Assembly: GCA_963817785.1 (NCBI GenBank)
Contig: CAWFPL010000002.1
Coordinates: 1,483,673 to 1,547,672, forward strand
DNA length: 64,000 nucleotides
Direction of reading: 5' to 3'
DNA from: JAKALD01 sp963817785
GTDB lineage: Bacteria; Pseudomonadota; Gammaproteobacteria; Burkholderiales; SG8-39
In this document: positions 1 through 7,736 of the stretch, in pieces
Layout of the letters: the number at the start of each line of letters is the position of its first letter
Numbering within the stretch: position 1 is the first letter of the stretch
Program-made: the position numbers and the translations under genes
The notes under the pieces: generated by a model
Seen by the model: only the letters and a program-made list of their open reading frames with translations
Database searches by the model: none
Told to the model about the DNA's origin: nothing

Positions 1-164
1 TCACAACCGTGCGCCGTTCGAGCGGCGCCGAGCAAGGCGCCACGGAGAACCTGATGCTGAGCATTCACTACATCGTCGTGCCCCCGAAGACCGAGCAGGA
101 AATCATGACGAACCCGCTCGGGCTCTTTGTCACGCACTTCGCGCTCCAGCGGGACCTCGGCTGA
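1..164 (+). CDS. virB8: VirB8-like T4SS protein, C-terminal end (partial)
   Basis: The reading frame enters the window open and stops at 162-164. The last ~53 residues end in NPLGLFVTHFALQRD, the usual end of the periplasmic domain of VirB8/TraJ-type proteins. VirB8 is a bitopic inner-membrane component that helps assemble the secretion channel. The stop overlaps the next start (TGATG), so it is translationally coupled to virB9. The N-terminus lies outside the window. Confidence 0.8.
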   Translation, partial: TTVRRSSGAEQGATENLMLSIHYIVVPPKTEQEIMTNPLGLFVTHFALQRDLG

Positions 165-1027
165 TGCGTGGCTGCGCTCGTTTCGCGCTTATCCTTGCGC
201 TTGCCGTGCAGGCCCCGCTCGCCCAGGCATCGCGGCCCTTGGGGGCGCACGAGGCGCAATCGGGCCAAGCGCCGATCGAACTCGGGCCGCGCGCGCCGGT
301 GCCGAGCGCAATTCCGGGAGAGGCGAAGCTTGTCACGTTCGTCTACGACCCGAATGACACCTACGGCATCGTGTGCCTGCCGGGCGCCGTCACCGACATC
401 CAACTGCGCTCGAACGAGCGGGTGATGGCGCTCGCGCTAGGCGACTCGGTGCGCTGGCAGGCGCAAAAAAAAGACGCGCATCTATTCGTGCGGCCGCTCG
501 CCGCGGGGCTATTCACTTCCGCGACCCTGGTCACGAACGAGCGCACCTACGAACTGACGCTGCGTTCGGCGAGCCCAGGTGGTGCGTGGTATCAGCGCGT
601 GTCCTGGAGCTATCCCGACATCGTGGCGATCGAAGAAAGCCGCGCGGCGATTGCGCTCGACGAGGCGCGCCAAAAGGCTCGCGCCAAGCGCGCTCACGCC
701 GAAGCCGAATCGGGCGCGCTGCCAAGCGTACCGGCCGACCGGCTCAATTTCGGCTACCGCCTCGTGGGCGATGCACCCTTTCGCCCGTCGCAGGTGTTCG
801 ACGACGGGACCTTCACCTACATCCGGTTCGCGCATAAGCCGCAGGAGCTGCCGGCGCTGTTCATCGAGACGCCGAACGCTCGCGACGAGCTCGCCGTGTA
901 CAACTTCGAGCCGCGCGATCCGACGGCCCCCGCCAGCCCGATGATCAAGGTGCATCGGCTCTTTGACATGGCGGTGCTCAAGCTCGGGGCCGAGGAAGTC
1001 ACCATTACGAGGACGAGGGTGAAGTAG
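164..1027 (+). CDS. virB9: VirB9-like outer-membrane core protein of the T4SS
   Basis: A 287-residue protein with an N-terminal signal peptide (hydrophobic stretch near residues 5-22, cleavage probably after QAS). Two VirB9/CagX-type parts are visible: an N-terminal beta domain (VTFVYDPNDTYGIVCLPG, about 58-75) and a C-terminal domain (LNFGYRLVGD to FTYIRFAHKP, about 190-230). In this family the C-terminal domain binds the VirB7 lipoprotein and forms the outer ring of the core complex with VirB10. The ATG overlaps the virB8 stop. The length is normal for the family. Confidence 0.93.
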   Translation: MRGCARFALILALAVQAPLAQASRPLGAHEAQSGQAPIELGPRAPVPSAIPGEAKLVTFVYDPNDTYGIVCLPGAVTDIQLRSNERVMALALGDSVRWQAQKKDAHLFVRPLAAGLFTSATLVTNERTYELTLRSASPGGAWYQRVSWSYPDIVAIEESRAAIALDEARQKARAKRAHAEAESGALPSVPADRLNFGYRLVGDAPFRPSQVFDDGTFTYIRFAHKPQELPALFIETPNARDELAVYNFEPRDPTAPASPMIKVHRLFDMAVLKLGAEEVTITRTRVK

Positions 1028-1030
1028 CTC

Positions 1031-2269
1031 ATGCCCGTCACGGCCACGGATTCGATTCGAGCGGGGAAGGGCCTCCTACCCAAGAACCTTCACTGGTGGA
1101 TCGTGGGGCTGGTCCTTGCGGGCATTCTCGTCGCCCTGTACCTGAACGCCGGGAAGCAAACCGCGCAGCACGCCTCGCAACAGCAGGCATCCGAGCGCAA
1201 GGAAGCGGCGGCGCTCGTGCGCGAGAAGCCCGACGTGGGGAAGTTGATTCACGAGAGCGCCTCTCGCGCACAGCCTTCGACGGCGCCTCATGAAAGCAGG
1301 GTGCCTGGACTGCAACCCAAGGTCGCGCGCCGGCTCGCGGCCGAGGAGAGCGCCGCCAACGGCGCGGAGAGCGCGCGCTACACGAAGGGCGTCAAGGCCA
1401 CGAGCCCGATCATCGTGCTAAGCGGCGAAGCGAAAGCATCCGCGACACAAGGCCCGTCGGATCGGGATCTGATTCTGCGCAGTCTTGTGCAGCAACCCCG
1501 GGCGCCGGCGCTCTCGCCCCAGGACAGGAAGCCCCTCGCTTCGGCTGACCAGGCGGGCGCTCAGGCTCGGCCGGCGTCCGCTGGTCCAGAGCCCGGCTAC
1601 CTCGGACAGGCGAATCGAAACGACGCGTGGTACCGCAACCAAGCGAGCTCGGCCGCCGCCACGGGGCCGAAGTCGATCGGCCTGGACCCGCCGGTGCCGC
1701 CCTATACCGTCGTGCAAGGCACGCCCATTCCAGCGGTGACGGTCACGCCGATCGACAGCGATTTGCCGGGCCAAATTGTCGCGAGGACCACCGAGGACAT
1801 CTACGACAGCGTCTCGGGGCGCTACCTCCTCATTCCGGCGGGCTCGCTCGTGTACGGGCGGTACAACAACTCCGTGATCGTCGGTCAGGATCGCATGGCA
1901 GCGGTCTTCGAGCGGATCATCTTTCCGGATGGCTCCGGGGTGAGCCTGGGCGCGATGCCCGCAGTGGACGCCGCCGGCAGCGCGGGCATGAGGGGTGAGA
2001 TCGACAACCACTTCTGGGAAATCTTCGGCTCCTCGATCCTGATCGGGGGCGTCGCCGCGCTCGTCGAGCCCCAAGCCAATGTCAACGTGTACGTGGGCAG
2101 CGGCAGCCAGGCCGTGAGCGCCGCAGGGCAGGTGCTCGGTCAGGTCACCCAGCGGATCATGCAGCGCAACACGGTGATGCCGCCGACCGTGACGGTCAAG
2201 GACGGGCAGCCCTTTGACATCCTGGTGCAGCGTGACCTCGCGCTCGCGCCTTACTCGGGGCGGCGCTAA
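1031..2269 (+). CDS. virB10: VirB10/TrbI-like T4SS core protein
   Basis: 412 residues. A single membrane helix (WWIVGLVLAGILVALYLNA, about 22-40) follows a short cytoplasmic N-terminus. Next comes a long low-complexity Ala/Gln/Ser-rich periplasmic linker and, from about residue 225, the conserved TrbI/VirB10 beta-barrel domain (VVQGTPIPAVTVTPID, YDSVSGRYLLIPAGSLVYG, IIFPDGSGVSLGA). VirB10 spans both membranes and senses ATPase activity. It starts 3 bp after virB9; GAGGGTGAAG upstream can act as ribosome binding site. Confidence 0.95.
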   Translation: MPVTATDSIRAGKGLLPKNLHWWIVGLVLAGILVALYLNAGKQTAQHASQQQASERKEAAALVREKPDVGKLIHESASRAQPSTAPHESRVPGLQPKVARRLAAEESAANGAESARYTKGVKATSPIIVLSGEAKASATQGPSDRDLILRSLVQQPRAPALSPQDRKPLASADQAGAQARPASAGPEPGYLGQANRNDAWYRNQASSAAATGPKSIGLDPPVPPYTVVQGTPIPAVTVTPIDSDLPGQIVARTTEDIYDSVSGRYLLIPAGSLVYGRYNNSVIVGQDRMAAVFERIIFPDGSGVSLGAMPAVDAAGSAGMRGEIDNHFWEIFGSSILIGGVAALVEPQANVNVYVGSGSQAVSAAGQVLGQVTQRIMQRNTVMPPTVTVKDGQPFDILVQRDLALAPYSGRR

Positions 2270-2844
2270 TGGTGCTCACGATGGCTCAACTGGATGCGTA
2301 TTACGCCGCCTGTGCGCCGGCGATCGGCGCTTCCACCATTGCCGCCATCGTGAAGGTGGAATCGGGCGGGAACCCCTGGGCGATCAACGACAACACGACA
2401 AGGCGCACCTTCGGCGCTCGCACCTACAGCGAGGCGGTGGGAATCGCCTCCAACCTTGTGCGAATCGGACACAGCGTCGACATGGGCCTTGCGCAGGTCA
2501 ATAGCGGCAACCTCGCGCGCGTGGGCATGACGGTCGGCGAGGTGCTCGAGCCCTGTCGCAACCTGATGGCCGCGGCGCGGATTCTCACCGATTGTTACCT
2601 GCTGGCGGCCGCACGCTACGGCGAGGGCCAGGGCGCGCTCGTTCACGCGCTCGGTTGCTACAACACGGGGAGCCTGTATGCGGGCAAGCGCTACGTCGCG
2701 CGCGTGCTCGCCGCCGCGCTCGGCCGCCCTGTTGCGCGCGGAACGGGTCGCGCGGGGCTCAAGGCGCGCATTCCCGCACGGCAGGCGCCCTCGCCGATCG
2801 TCGTGAATTGGCCGCAGGCCATGGATTGGAGGGTCTTTCGATGA
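2269..2844 (+). CDS. virB1: VirB1-like lytic transglycosylase
   Basis: 191 residues with the SLT fold of VirB1-type murein hydrolases. The catalytic Glu lies in VKVESGGNPWAIN (about residue 29), followed by the SVDMGLAQVNSGNL motif and the ALGCYNTG motif. It opens peptidoglycan for assembly of the secretion channel. No clear signal peptide is visible, which is common for such proteins in these operons. The start overlaps the virB10 stop (TAATG); a second ATG four codons in (2281) is possible. Confidence 0.9.
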   Translation: MVLTMAQLDAYYAACAPAIGASTIAAIVKVESGGNPWAINDNTTRRTFGARTYSEAVGIASNLVRIGHSVDMGLAQVNSGNLARVGMTVGEVLEPCRNLMAAARILTDCYLLAAARYGEGQGALVHALGCYNTGSLYAGKRYVARVLAAALGRPVARGTGRAGLKARIPARQAPSPIVVNWPQAMDWRVFR

Positions 2845-3509
2845 GCGAACTTCGAGAGCAGATGAAAGCGATCAAGCCACCGGAAGCGGCGCAGGTGATC
2901 GCACAGGCGACAGGGCAGGAGCGCAAGCGCCAGGTGACGCTCTTCCTGATCGGCGCACTGGTCGCGATCGCCGTATTCATGGCGCTTGCAGCGAAGTGCA
3001 TGAAGAGCCCGCGCCGCCCCGATCTGGCGAGTCTCCCGAGTCTCGGCATGGGGAGCTCGGGCGCGGCGCCGATGCCCTCGGCGCTTCGCTCCGCATTGCC
3101 TCCCGCAGCCGCGCCTACGGCGCACTCTCCGGCAACGCCGGCGCTCGGCGAGGCGCCAAGCGCCCCGCAAGCGCAGAGCCTTGCGCCAACCGCGGCGGCC
3201 TGCGCCGCTGTCCCTGCGGCGGTTGCGCCGAGCGCCGCTCCATCTGCCAGCGGCACGGCTCCCGCAAAGCCGAACGCACAGAACCCTGCGCCTGGCACGA
3301 GCCCTACGCAGCCTGCCGTCTCCGTAGCGACGCCGGCGCCGCAAGCGCGCGCGAGTTCGCACGCGGTAGGACGGTCTCGCAAGGCGTTCCACCCGACTAC
3401 TAAAGCGGCGCCCGGGCGGTACACCGTGGCAAAGCGCCGGGCGCCGGCGCGCACCGCGGTGAAGCATTCCGAATCGCAATACGACCGAATCGGCATCAGC
3501 GAGGAGTAG
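2841..3509 (+). CDS. Ala/Pro-rich single-pass membrane protein of the T4SS operon
   Basis: 222 residues. A charged cytoplasmic N-terminus (about 1-30) is followed by one membrane helix (VTLFLIGALVAIAVFMALAA, about 33-52) and a long Ala/Pro/Ser linker ending in a basic tail. This bitopic layout resembles VirB10- or TonB-like envelope-spanning accessory proteins, but no family motif is recognised. The ATG overlaps the virB1 stop (ATGA), so coupling fixes the start. Function is unknown; a structural role in the secretion apparatus is inferred from position only. Confidence 0.72.
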   Translation: MSELREQMKAIKPPEAAQVIAQATGQERKRQVTLFLIGALVAIAVFMALAAKCMKSPRRPDLASLPSLGMGSSGAAPMPSALRSALPPAAAPTAHSPATPALGEAPSAPQAQSLAPTAAACAAVPAAVAPSAAPSASGTAPAKPNAQNPAPGTSPTQPAVSVATPAPQARASSHAVGRSRKAFHPTTKAAPGRYTVAKRRAPARTAVKHSESQYDRIGISEE

Positions 3510-3516
3510 GGCGGCC

Positions 3517-4272
3517 ATGGGAACGTACCAGAACTACGCGCGGGATGCCGCGCGGGCGCTGATAGCGTTACGCCGCGAATCGGTACGGGAGGTGTGCACG
3601 GCGACCGGTATCGGTGAGCCGACGCTCGGGTGGTTTCTGGAGCACGGCGCGGACGAAGCACTGTCGGAGGAGAGTTTTGCGGCGCTCTTTGCCCACCTCG
3701 GGGTCGTCTCGACCGAGGCCGGCGCGAAGCTCGCGCCGGACAAGGTTCACTACCTGCACATCTCGGGCGCGCCGTTTGCGCGCGCGCGCGAGGTGCGGAT
3801 GTTTCGCACGCTCGCTCCGCTCCTCGGCGCGGTTGCCGCGCTGGAGCTACCCCAGCACAAGGGGGTGGCGCCGATTCTGGTGCGGGGCGGACGCACGCGC
3901 CTGGCGCTTCTCGTTCGCTCAGGGCTCATGGGCCGCGTACCGCTCGCGCGGCTGGGACTGCTCGAGGGTGCGTTTCGCGACGCGGCCTCCGCGGCGCGCA
4001 TTCCGAAGTACTGCTGCGAGCTGCTGGTCACGCGGCAGGTGCGGCGCAACTACTTCGACCTGATCCTGCAGGGCGAGTGCGCCAACGAATCGATCGAGCT
4101 CGTGCGCATGGCGGCGCTCGAGCGGGACGTGACACTGGAGGCCCTGCTCGAAGGTTTGACCGGCAGCGGCAGCGAACCGCCGCGCGAGGAACGCGTGGAG
4201 GGAAACACCGAGGCGCAGGGCGCGGCGGTGCTCAGCCTCGCGCCGGAGCATTTTTCAAGGAGAGCGGCATGA
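3517..4272 (+). CDS. Conserved hypothetical protein of the T4SS operon
   Basis: 251 residues, mostly helical and cytoplasmic by composition, with no signal peptide or membrane helix. The N-terminal segment (SVREVCTATGIGEPTLGWFLEHG, read in two parts around residues 24-46) could be a helix-turn-helix, and the middle is rich in Leu/Arg. The product is not recognised. It sits between the Pro-rich membrane protein and the VirB9/OmpA-like lipoprotein and overlaps the latter by 4 bp (ATGA), so it is part of the same transcript. A regulatory or assembly role is possible but unsupported. Confidence 0.7.
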   Translation: MGTYQNYARDAARALIALRRESVREVCTATGIGEPTLGWFLEHGADEALSEESFAALFAHLGVVSTEAGAKLAPDKVHYLHISGAPFARAREVRMFRTLAPLLGAVAALELPQHKGVAPILVRGGRTRLALLVRSGLMGRVPLARLGLLEGAFRDAASAARIPKYCCELLVTRQVRRNYFDLILQGECANESIELVRMAALERDVTLEALLEGLTGSGSEPPREERVEGNTEAQGAAVLSLAPEHFSRRAA

Positions 4273-5153
4273 AGCAAAGACTCAGGATGTGGGCGGCGCT
4301 TTGCGCGCTCGTGGCCTTGCCCGCGTGCGCGGGCGCGGGGCTGTTTGGGCGCGGGCAGGACGATGGCTCCGCTTCGGCGGTGCAAGGCTATAACTTCGCC
4401 TACCGGATCGAGGACGGGGGCCTTGGCCTCGTGCAGGTCTTCGATGACGGCCGCAACACGTACTTTCAGTTGCGAAGTCTCGATCTGGAGCACGTGCCGG
4501 TCCTTTGGACGGAGAGCTCCGCGCTCGAGCGGCGCGCCGTGGCGCTTCGCGCCTCGGGTCCGTACCTCGTGGCGAACGCGCTCGAGCGCAAGTTCGTCCT
4601 CACGCTCGGGGAGGGCCGAAGCGCCAAGGAGGCCACGGTTCTGATGACCGACTGGCAAAAGCGCGGCCTTGCGGCCCGCACGGCGCGCGCAAAGCCGCTC
4701 GAGCAGGCGGCCCGAGCAGTCCCCGGCGTCGCGAGTGCGCCAGGTACCGCACAGCCTGAGCCTACCCGCGAGGCCGCGCGTCCCGCCTCGAGCACCGAAT
4801 GCCCGGGGGCCCCGCAAGGCTCCGCGTCCAGGACGATCGACGTGCCGTTCGTGCACGAGGCGACCGAGCCAACCCCGCAGGCGAGAAAAGACCTGCGCTC
4901 GATCGCCGCGCGACTCGCGGGTGCCGGTCGGATCGTGATCCGTGGGCGCCCATCGCCCGGCGGGGGCGTTGCGCAAGCCCGGGCGCGCGCCGAGGCGATC
5001 AAGGCACTGCTCGTCAAGGCGGGCGTCCCCGGCCCCCACATCGAGGTTGCGCTCGCCGGCACCTCCAAGGCGGCCCCGGTCGCAGGTGTCTATGTCTCGC
5101 AAATCCGCTACGGCGCCGCATCGAGCGGATTTGTGGTGCTCGATGGTTGTTGA
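4269..5153 (+). CDS. Lipoprotein joining a VirB9/CagX-like domain to an OmpA-like domain
   Basis: 294 residues. The N-terminus carries a lipoprotein signal (ALCALVALPAC, lipid attachment at the Cys of LPAC). Residues about 40-120 (GYNFAYRIEDGG, LVQVFDDGRNTYFQL, VPVLWTE) parallel the C-terminal domain of the true VirB9 at 164-1027. After a Pro/Ala linker, residues about 195-285 (RIVIRGRPSPGGG, ARARAEAIKALLVKAG, IEVALAG) look like an OmpA-type peptidoglycan-binding domain. It could replace VirB7 and anchor the outer core to the cell wall; this role is inferred. Start overlaps the previous stop. Confidence 0.75.
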   Translation: MKQRLRMWAALCALVALPACAGAGLFGRGQDDGSASAVQGYNFAYRIEDGGLGLVQVFDDGRNTYFQLRSLDLEHVPVLWTESSALERRAVALRASGPYLVANALERKFVLTLGEGRSAKEATVLMTDWQKRGLAARTARAKPLEQAARAVPGVASAPGTAQPEPTREAARPASSTECPGAPQGSASRTIDVPFVHEATEPTPQARKDLRSIAARLAGAGRIVIRGRPSPGGGVAQARARAEAIKALLVKAGVPGPHIEVALAGTSKAAPVAGVYVSQIRYGAASSGFVVLDGC

Positions 5154-5217
5154 ATGCGAGCGAAGTGCGGCCCGCATTCGCGAACCTGAGAGTCCGGAGG
5201 GTCGATAGGCTCCGACG

Positions 5218-6234
5218 ATGGACCGCGCCTCAAAGGAACACGCGATCGGCATGCTCTCGGACATCCTCGCCCCGATCGGCGCCTACCTCGCGCGGGCCGA
5301 CGTGCAGGAGATCATGATCAACGCGCCGAACGAGGTCTGGGTCGAGGAGCGCGGCGTCACCCGCAGGCTTGACGTGGAGCTTGGCGACGTGGCGATCCGC
5401 AGCGCGATCGACATGCTCGCGCGGATCGTGGGCAAGGTCGCCGACAAGGATGGCCCCGGGGCGATCGTGGATGCGCGCCTGGAAGGCCTTCGCTTCGCCG
5501 CGGCGCTCGAGTCGGTGTCCGCGAAGGGCCCCTCGATCTGCATTCGGCGTCACAGCCCGGTGCTTCTGTCGCTCGAGGACTACGTGGAGGCCGGCGCCCT
5601 CGACCCGGTGCGCTCGGAGGTGCTTCGTCGCGCGGTCACCGGGCGCAAGAATATTCTCGTCTCGGGCGGCACGAGCTCCGGCAAAACGACCGCCCTCAAC
5701 GCCATGATCGCGCTGATCGGCCGCGACGAGCGGCTCGTGACAATCGAGGATACGCGGGAGCTGCGAGTGGAAGCGCCAAACTGGGTGGCGTTCGAAGCGA
5801 ACGAGCAGGCGGGGGTCGCTATCCGGCACCTGGTCAAGCTCGCGCTTCGCTATCGGCCCGACCGGATCATCGTGGGTGAGGTGAGGGGGCCGGAGGCGTT
5901 CGATCTCATGCAGGCGATGAACACCGGGCACGACGGGGGCATCGCCACGATCCACGCCAACAGCGCGCGCGATGCGCTCGCGCGCCTGGAAGGGCTCGTC
6001 CTCACCACTCCAGACGTCGACTGGCCGCTCGAGGCGATCCGCGACCAGATCGGCCGCACCTTCGATTACGTCATTCACATGGAACGGGCAAAGCTCGATG
6101 GCCGCACCGTGCGGCGCTTTGCCGAGCTTGCCGCGATCGAGCGCTACGACCATGAGCGCGGGGACTACGTCATTTCGATTCTCAAGGAGGGCACGACCTA
6201 TGAACCTTCTCGCCCGCAAACCGCAACGGCCTGA
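5218..6234 (+). CDS. virB11: VirB11-type secretion ATPase
   Basis: 338 residues, normal for the family. The N-terminal domain (DILAPIGAYLARADVQEIMINAPNEVW) and the C-terminal RecA-like ATPase are both complete: Walker A GGTSSGKTT near residue 150, Asp box TIEDTREL, Walker B RPDRIIVGEVRGPEA, and the His box DGGIATIHANSARDAL. This hexameric cytoplasmic ATPase drives pilus biogenesis and substrate transfer. A GGAGGG lies about 17 bp upstream of the chosen ATG, so the exact start is uncertain; ATG at 5251 is an alternative. It overlaps virB2 by 35 bp. Confidence 0.95.
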   Translation: MDRASKEHAIGMLSDILAPIGAYLARADVQEIMINAPNEVWVEERGVTRRLDVELGDVAIRSAIDMLARIVGKVADKDGPGAIVDARLEGLRFAAALESVSAKGPSICIRRHSPVLLSLEDYVEAGALDPVRSEVLRRAVTGRKNILVSGGTSSGKTTALNAMIALIGRDERLVTIEDTRELRVEAPNWVAFEANEQAGVAIRHLVKLALRYRPDRIIVGEVRGPEAFDLMQAMNTGHDGGIATIHANSARDALARLEGLVLTTPDVDWPLEAIRDQIGRTFDYVIHMERAKLDGRTVRRFAELAAIERYDHERGDYVISILKEGTTYEPSRPQTATA

Positions 6235-6586
6235 GCGCGGCGGGCCGATCTGGAGGCCGTCCATGCGCCGCTGGGGCCGCGCCGTGGCGCACGGCGCGGT
6301 ACCGCTCGCCTTGATGCTGCTTTGCACCGACGCCTACGCGCAGGTGGGGGGCGGCTCGTGGCTCTCGGGGCTTTCGGCGATCGCCTGCAATCTGCAGCAG
6401 GCGGCGCGCTATTTCGCGCTCGTGGGGATCATCATGTTCGGGATCCTCGTGATGAAGATGGAGCTCAAGGGCTGGATGCACGACCTGATGCTGATGCTCT
6501 TTGGGATCTCGATCATCGTGTTCGCGAGCTCGTTCCTGAACGGGATCTTCCCGAGCGCGGGATTCTCCAGCATCGCCTGCGCATAG
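6200..6586 (+). CDS. virB2: VirB2-like major pilin
   Basis: 128 residues. The ATG at 6200 lies inside the 3' end of virB11 and is preceded by an excellent AAGGAGG at 6184-6190. A long basic leader ends near LMLLCTDAYAQ, a plausible signal-peptidase site, followed by two hydrophobic helices (YFALVGIIMFGILVMKM and LMLMLFGISIIVFASSFLNG) as in VirB2 pilins. ATG at 6263 would shorten the leader. The mature pilin would be about 80 residues and form the conjugative pilus. Confidence 0.88.
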   Translation: MNLLARKPQRPERGGPIWRPSMRRWGRAVAHGAVPLALMLLCTDAYAQVGGGSWLSGLSAIACNLQQAARYFALVGIIMFGILVMKMELKGWMHDLMLMLFGISIIVFASSFLNGIFPSAGFSSIACA

Positions 6587-6598
6587 GGGGGGCGGGGC

Positions 6599-7396
6599 AT
6601 GGAGCACGCCACTGTCCGAGCGTTCAAGACCTTGGCGCTCGCCGCGCTCGTGGGTGCCGGCTGGGCGCTCGCGACAGGCGGGTCGTTCCCGCCTGGAGGA
6701 GGCGCAGCCGCTCACGGCTCGCTGCCGTCTGATCTCGCGCGGCTCATCGGCTCGGCACGCGTGGCGCTCGTACGCGAGTTCGACACCGAAAGGGATGGCC
6801 TCAAGGGCTACGTCGCGCGCTCTGGCGGCCGCGAACAGATCCTCTACGGCGAGGACGGCTATCTCTTCGCGGGCGACCTGAGATCGCCGACCGGTGCCTC
6901 GCTTACCGCGCGCGACGCAGGCCGATATATTGCGAAGCCGCACCTCGCCTCGGCCATGAAGCGGCTTGCGACCGACACCCATCTGGTTCTCGAGGGACCG
7001 ACAACGGCTCCGGGGCTCTATGTCTTCGCCGATGCAGACTGCATCTTCTGCCACCTCTTTTACGGGGCCGTGGAACCGCCCGTAGCGGCAGGAAAGCTGC
7101 AGTTGCGCTGGGTGCTTGTCGGGGTGCTTGGCCAATCGAGGGTTGCGCGCGCGGCGGCGATCCTTGCCTCGCGTGATCCGGTGGCAGCGCTTGGCGCGAA
7201 CGAAACAAGCTTTGATGTGCAGTCCGAGGCCGGCGGAATCGCCCTGCTCCAGGATGTGCCTGCAGCGCTGCAGTCCGCGATCGCGGTGCACACCGGCGCA
7301 ATGCAGGAGCTCGGCGCCTCGGGCGCCTGGGCGGTGAAGCCTGGGATGCCCGCTCCGGGCTGGCTCAAAGCGCACGCTGCCGTCGGGCGCGGCTAG
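6599..7396 (+). CDS. DsbC/DsbG-like thiol:disulfide protein of the T4SS operon
   Basis: 265 residues. An N-terminal hydrophobic segment (about 10-25) suggests export. A DsbC/DsbG-like arrangement follows: an N-terminal dimer-type domain (YVARSGGREQILYGEDGYLFAGDL, in parts) and a thioredoxin-fold domain with active site CIFC in YVFADADCIFCHLFY (about residue 145). Such isomerases help disulfide-containing transfer proteins fold in the periplasm, as TrbB does for F. It lies between virB2 and virB3 with a G-rich ribosome site (GGGGGGGCGGGG). Confidence 0.82.
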   Translation: MEHATVRAFKTLALAALVGAGWALATGGSFPPGGGAAAHGSLPSDLARLIGSARVALVREFDTERDGLKGYVARSGGREQILYGEDGYLFAGDLRSPTGASLTARDAGRYIAKPHLASAMKRLATDTHLVLEGPTTAPGLYVFADADCIFCHLFYGAVEPPVAAGKLQLRWVLVGVLGQSRVARAAAILASRDPVAALGANETSFDVQSEAGGIALLQDVPAALQSAIAVHTGAMQELGASGAWAVKPGMPAPGWLKAHAAVGRG

Positions 7397-7415
7397 CTTC
7401 AAGGGCCCAAATCCC

Positions 7416-7736
7416 ATGGAGCAAGAGCGACGCGTAAGCCCACTTCACTACTCGCTCATGGAGTCGGTGCCGACCTTTGGCGGCGCCGAGAAGTCGTTCG
7501 CCATCGTGAACCTGTCCTTCACCGCTGCAATGTTCATGGCTTCGCAGAACTGGCAGTTCATCCTTCCGGGGATCGTCGCGCACCTGCTTCTCGTGTGGAT
7601 GACCAAGCGCGATCCGCTCACGCGGGTGATCTACTTTCGCTACGTGCGCCAAGGCCGACGCTACGATCCCTGGCCGCGCGGGCGCCAGGGACTCAATGCG
7701 CGGCCGCGGGGGTTTTGCAGGGGGGTGCTGTGCTGA
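7416..7736 (+). CDS. virB3: VirB3-like inner-membrane T4SS protein
   Basis: 106 residues with two adjacent hydrophobic segments (FAIVNLSFTAAMFMA and FILPGIVAHLLLVWM) and the typical VirB3 ending, where RDPLTRVIYFRYVRQ precedes a basic tail. VirB3 associates with VirB4 at the inner membrane. The stop overlaps the GTG start of virB4 by 7 bp, as expected for coupled partners. Confidence 0.88.
   Translation: MEQERRVSPLHYSLMESVPTFGGAEKSFAIVNLSFTAAMFMASQNWQFILPGIVAHLLLVWMTKRDPLTRVIYFRYVRQGRRYDPWPRGRQGLNARPRGFCRGVLC

Noticed and set aside
7595..7729. N-terminal extension of virB4
   Set aside because: The extension is out-of-frame virB3 sequence; GTG 7730 gives the normal VirB4 start.
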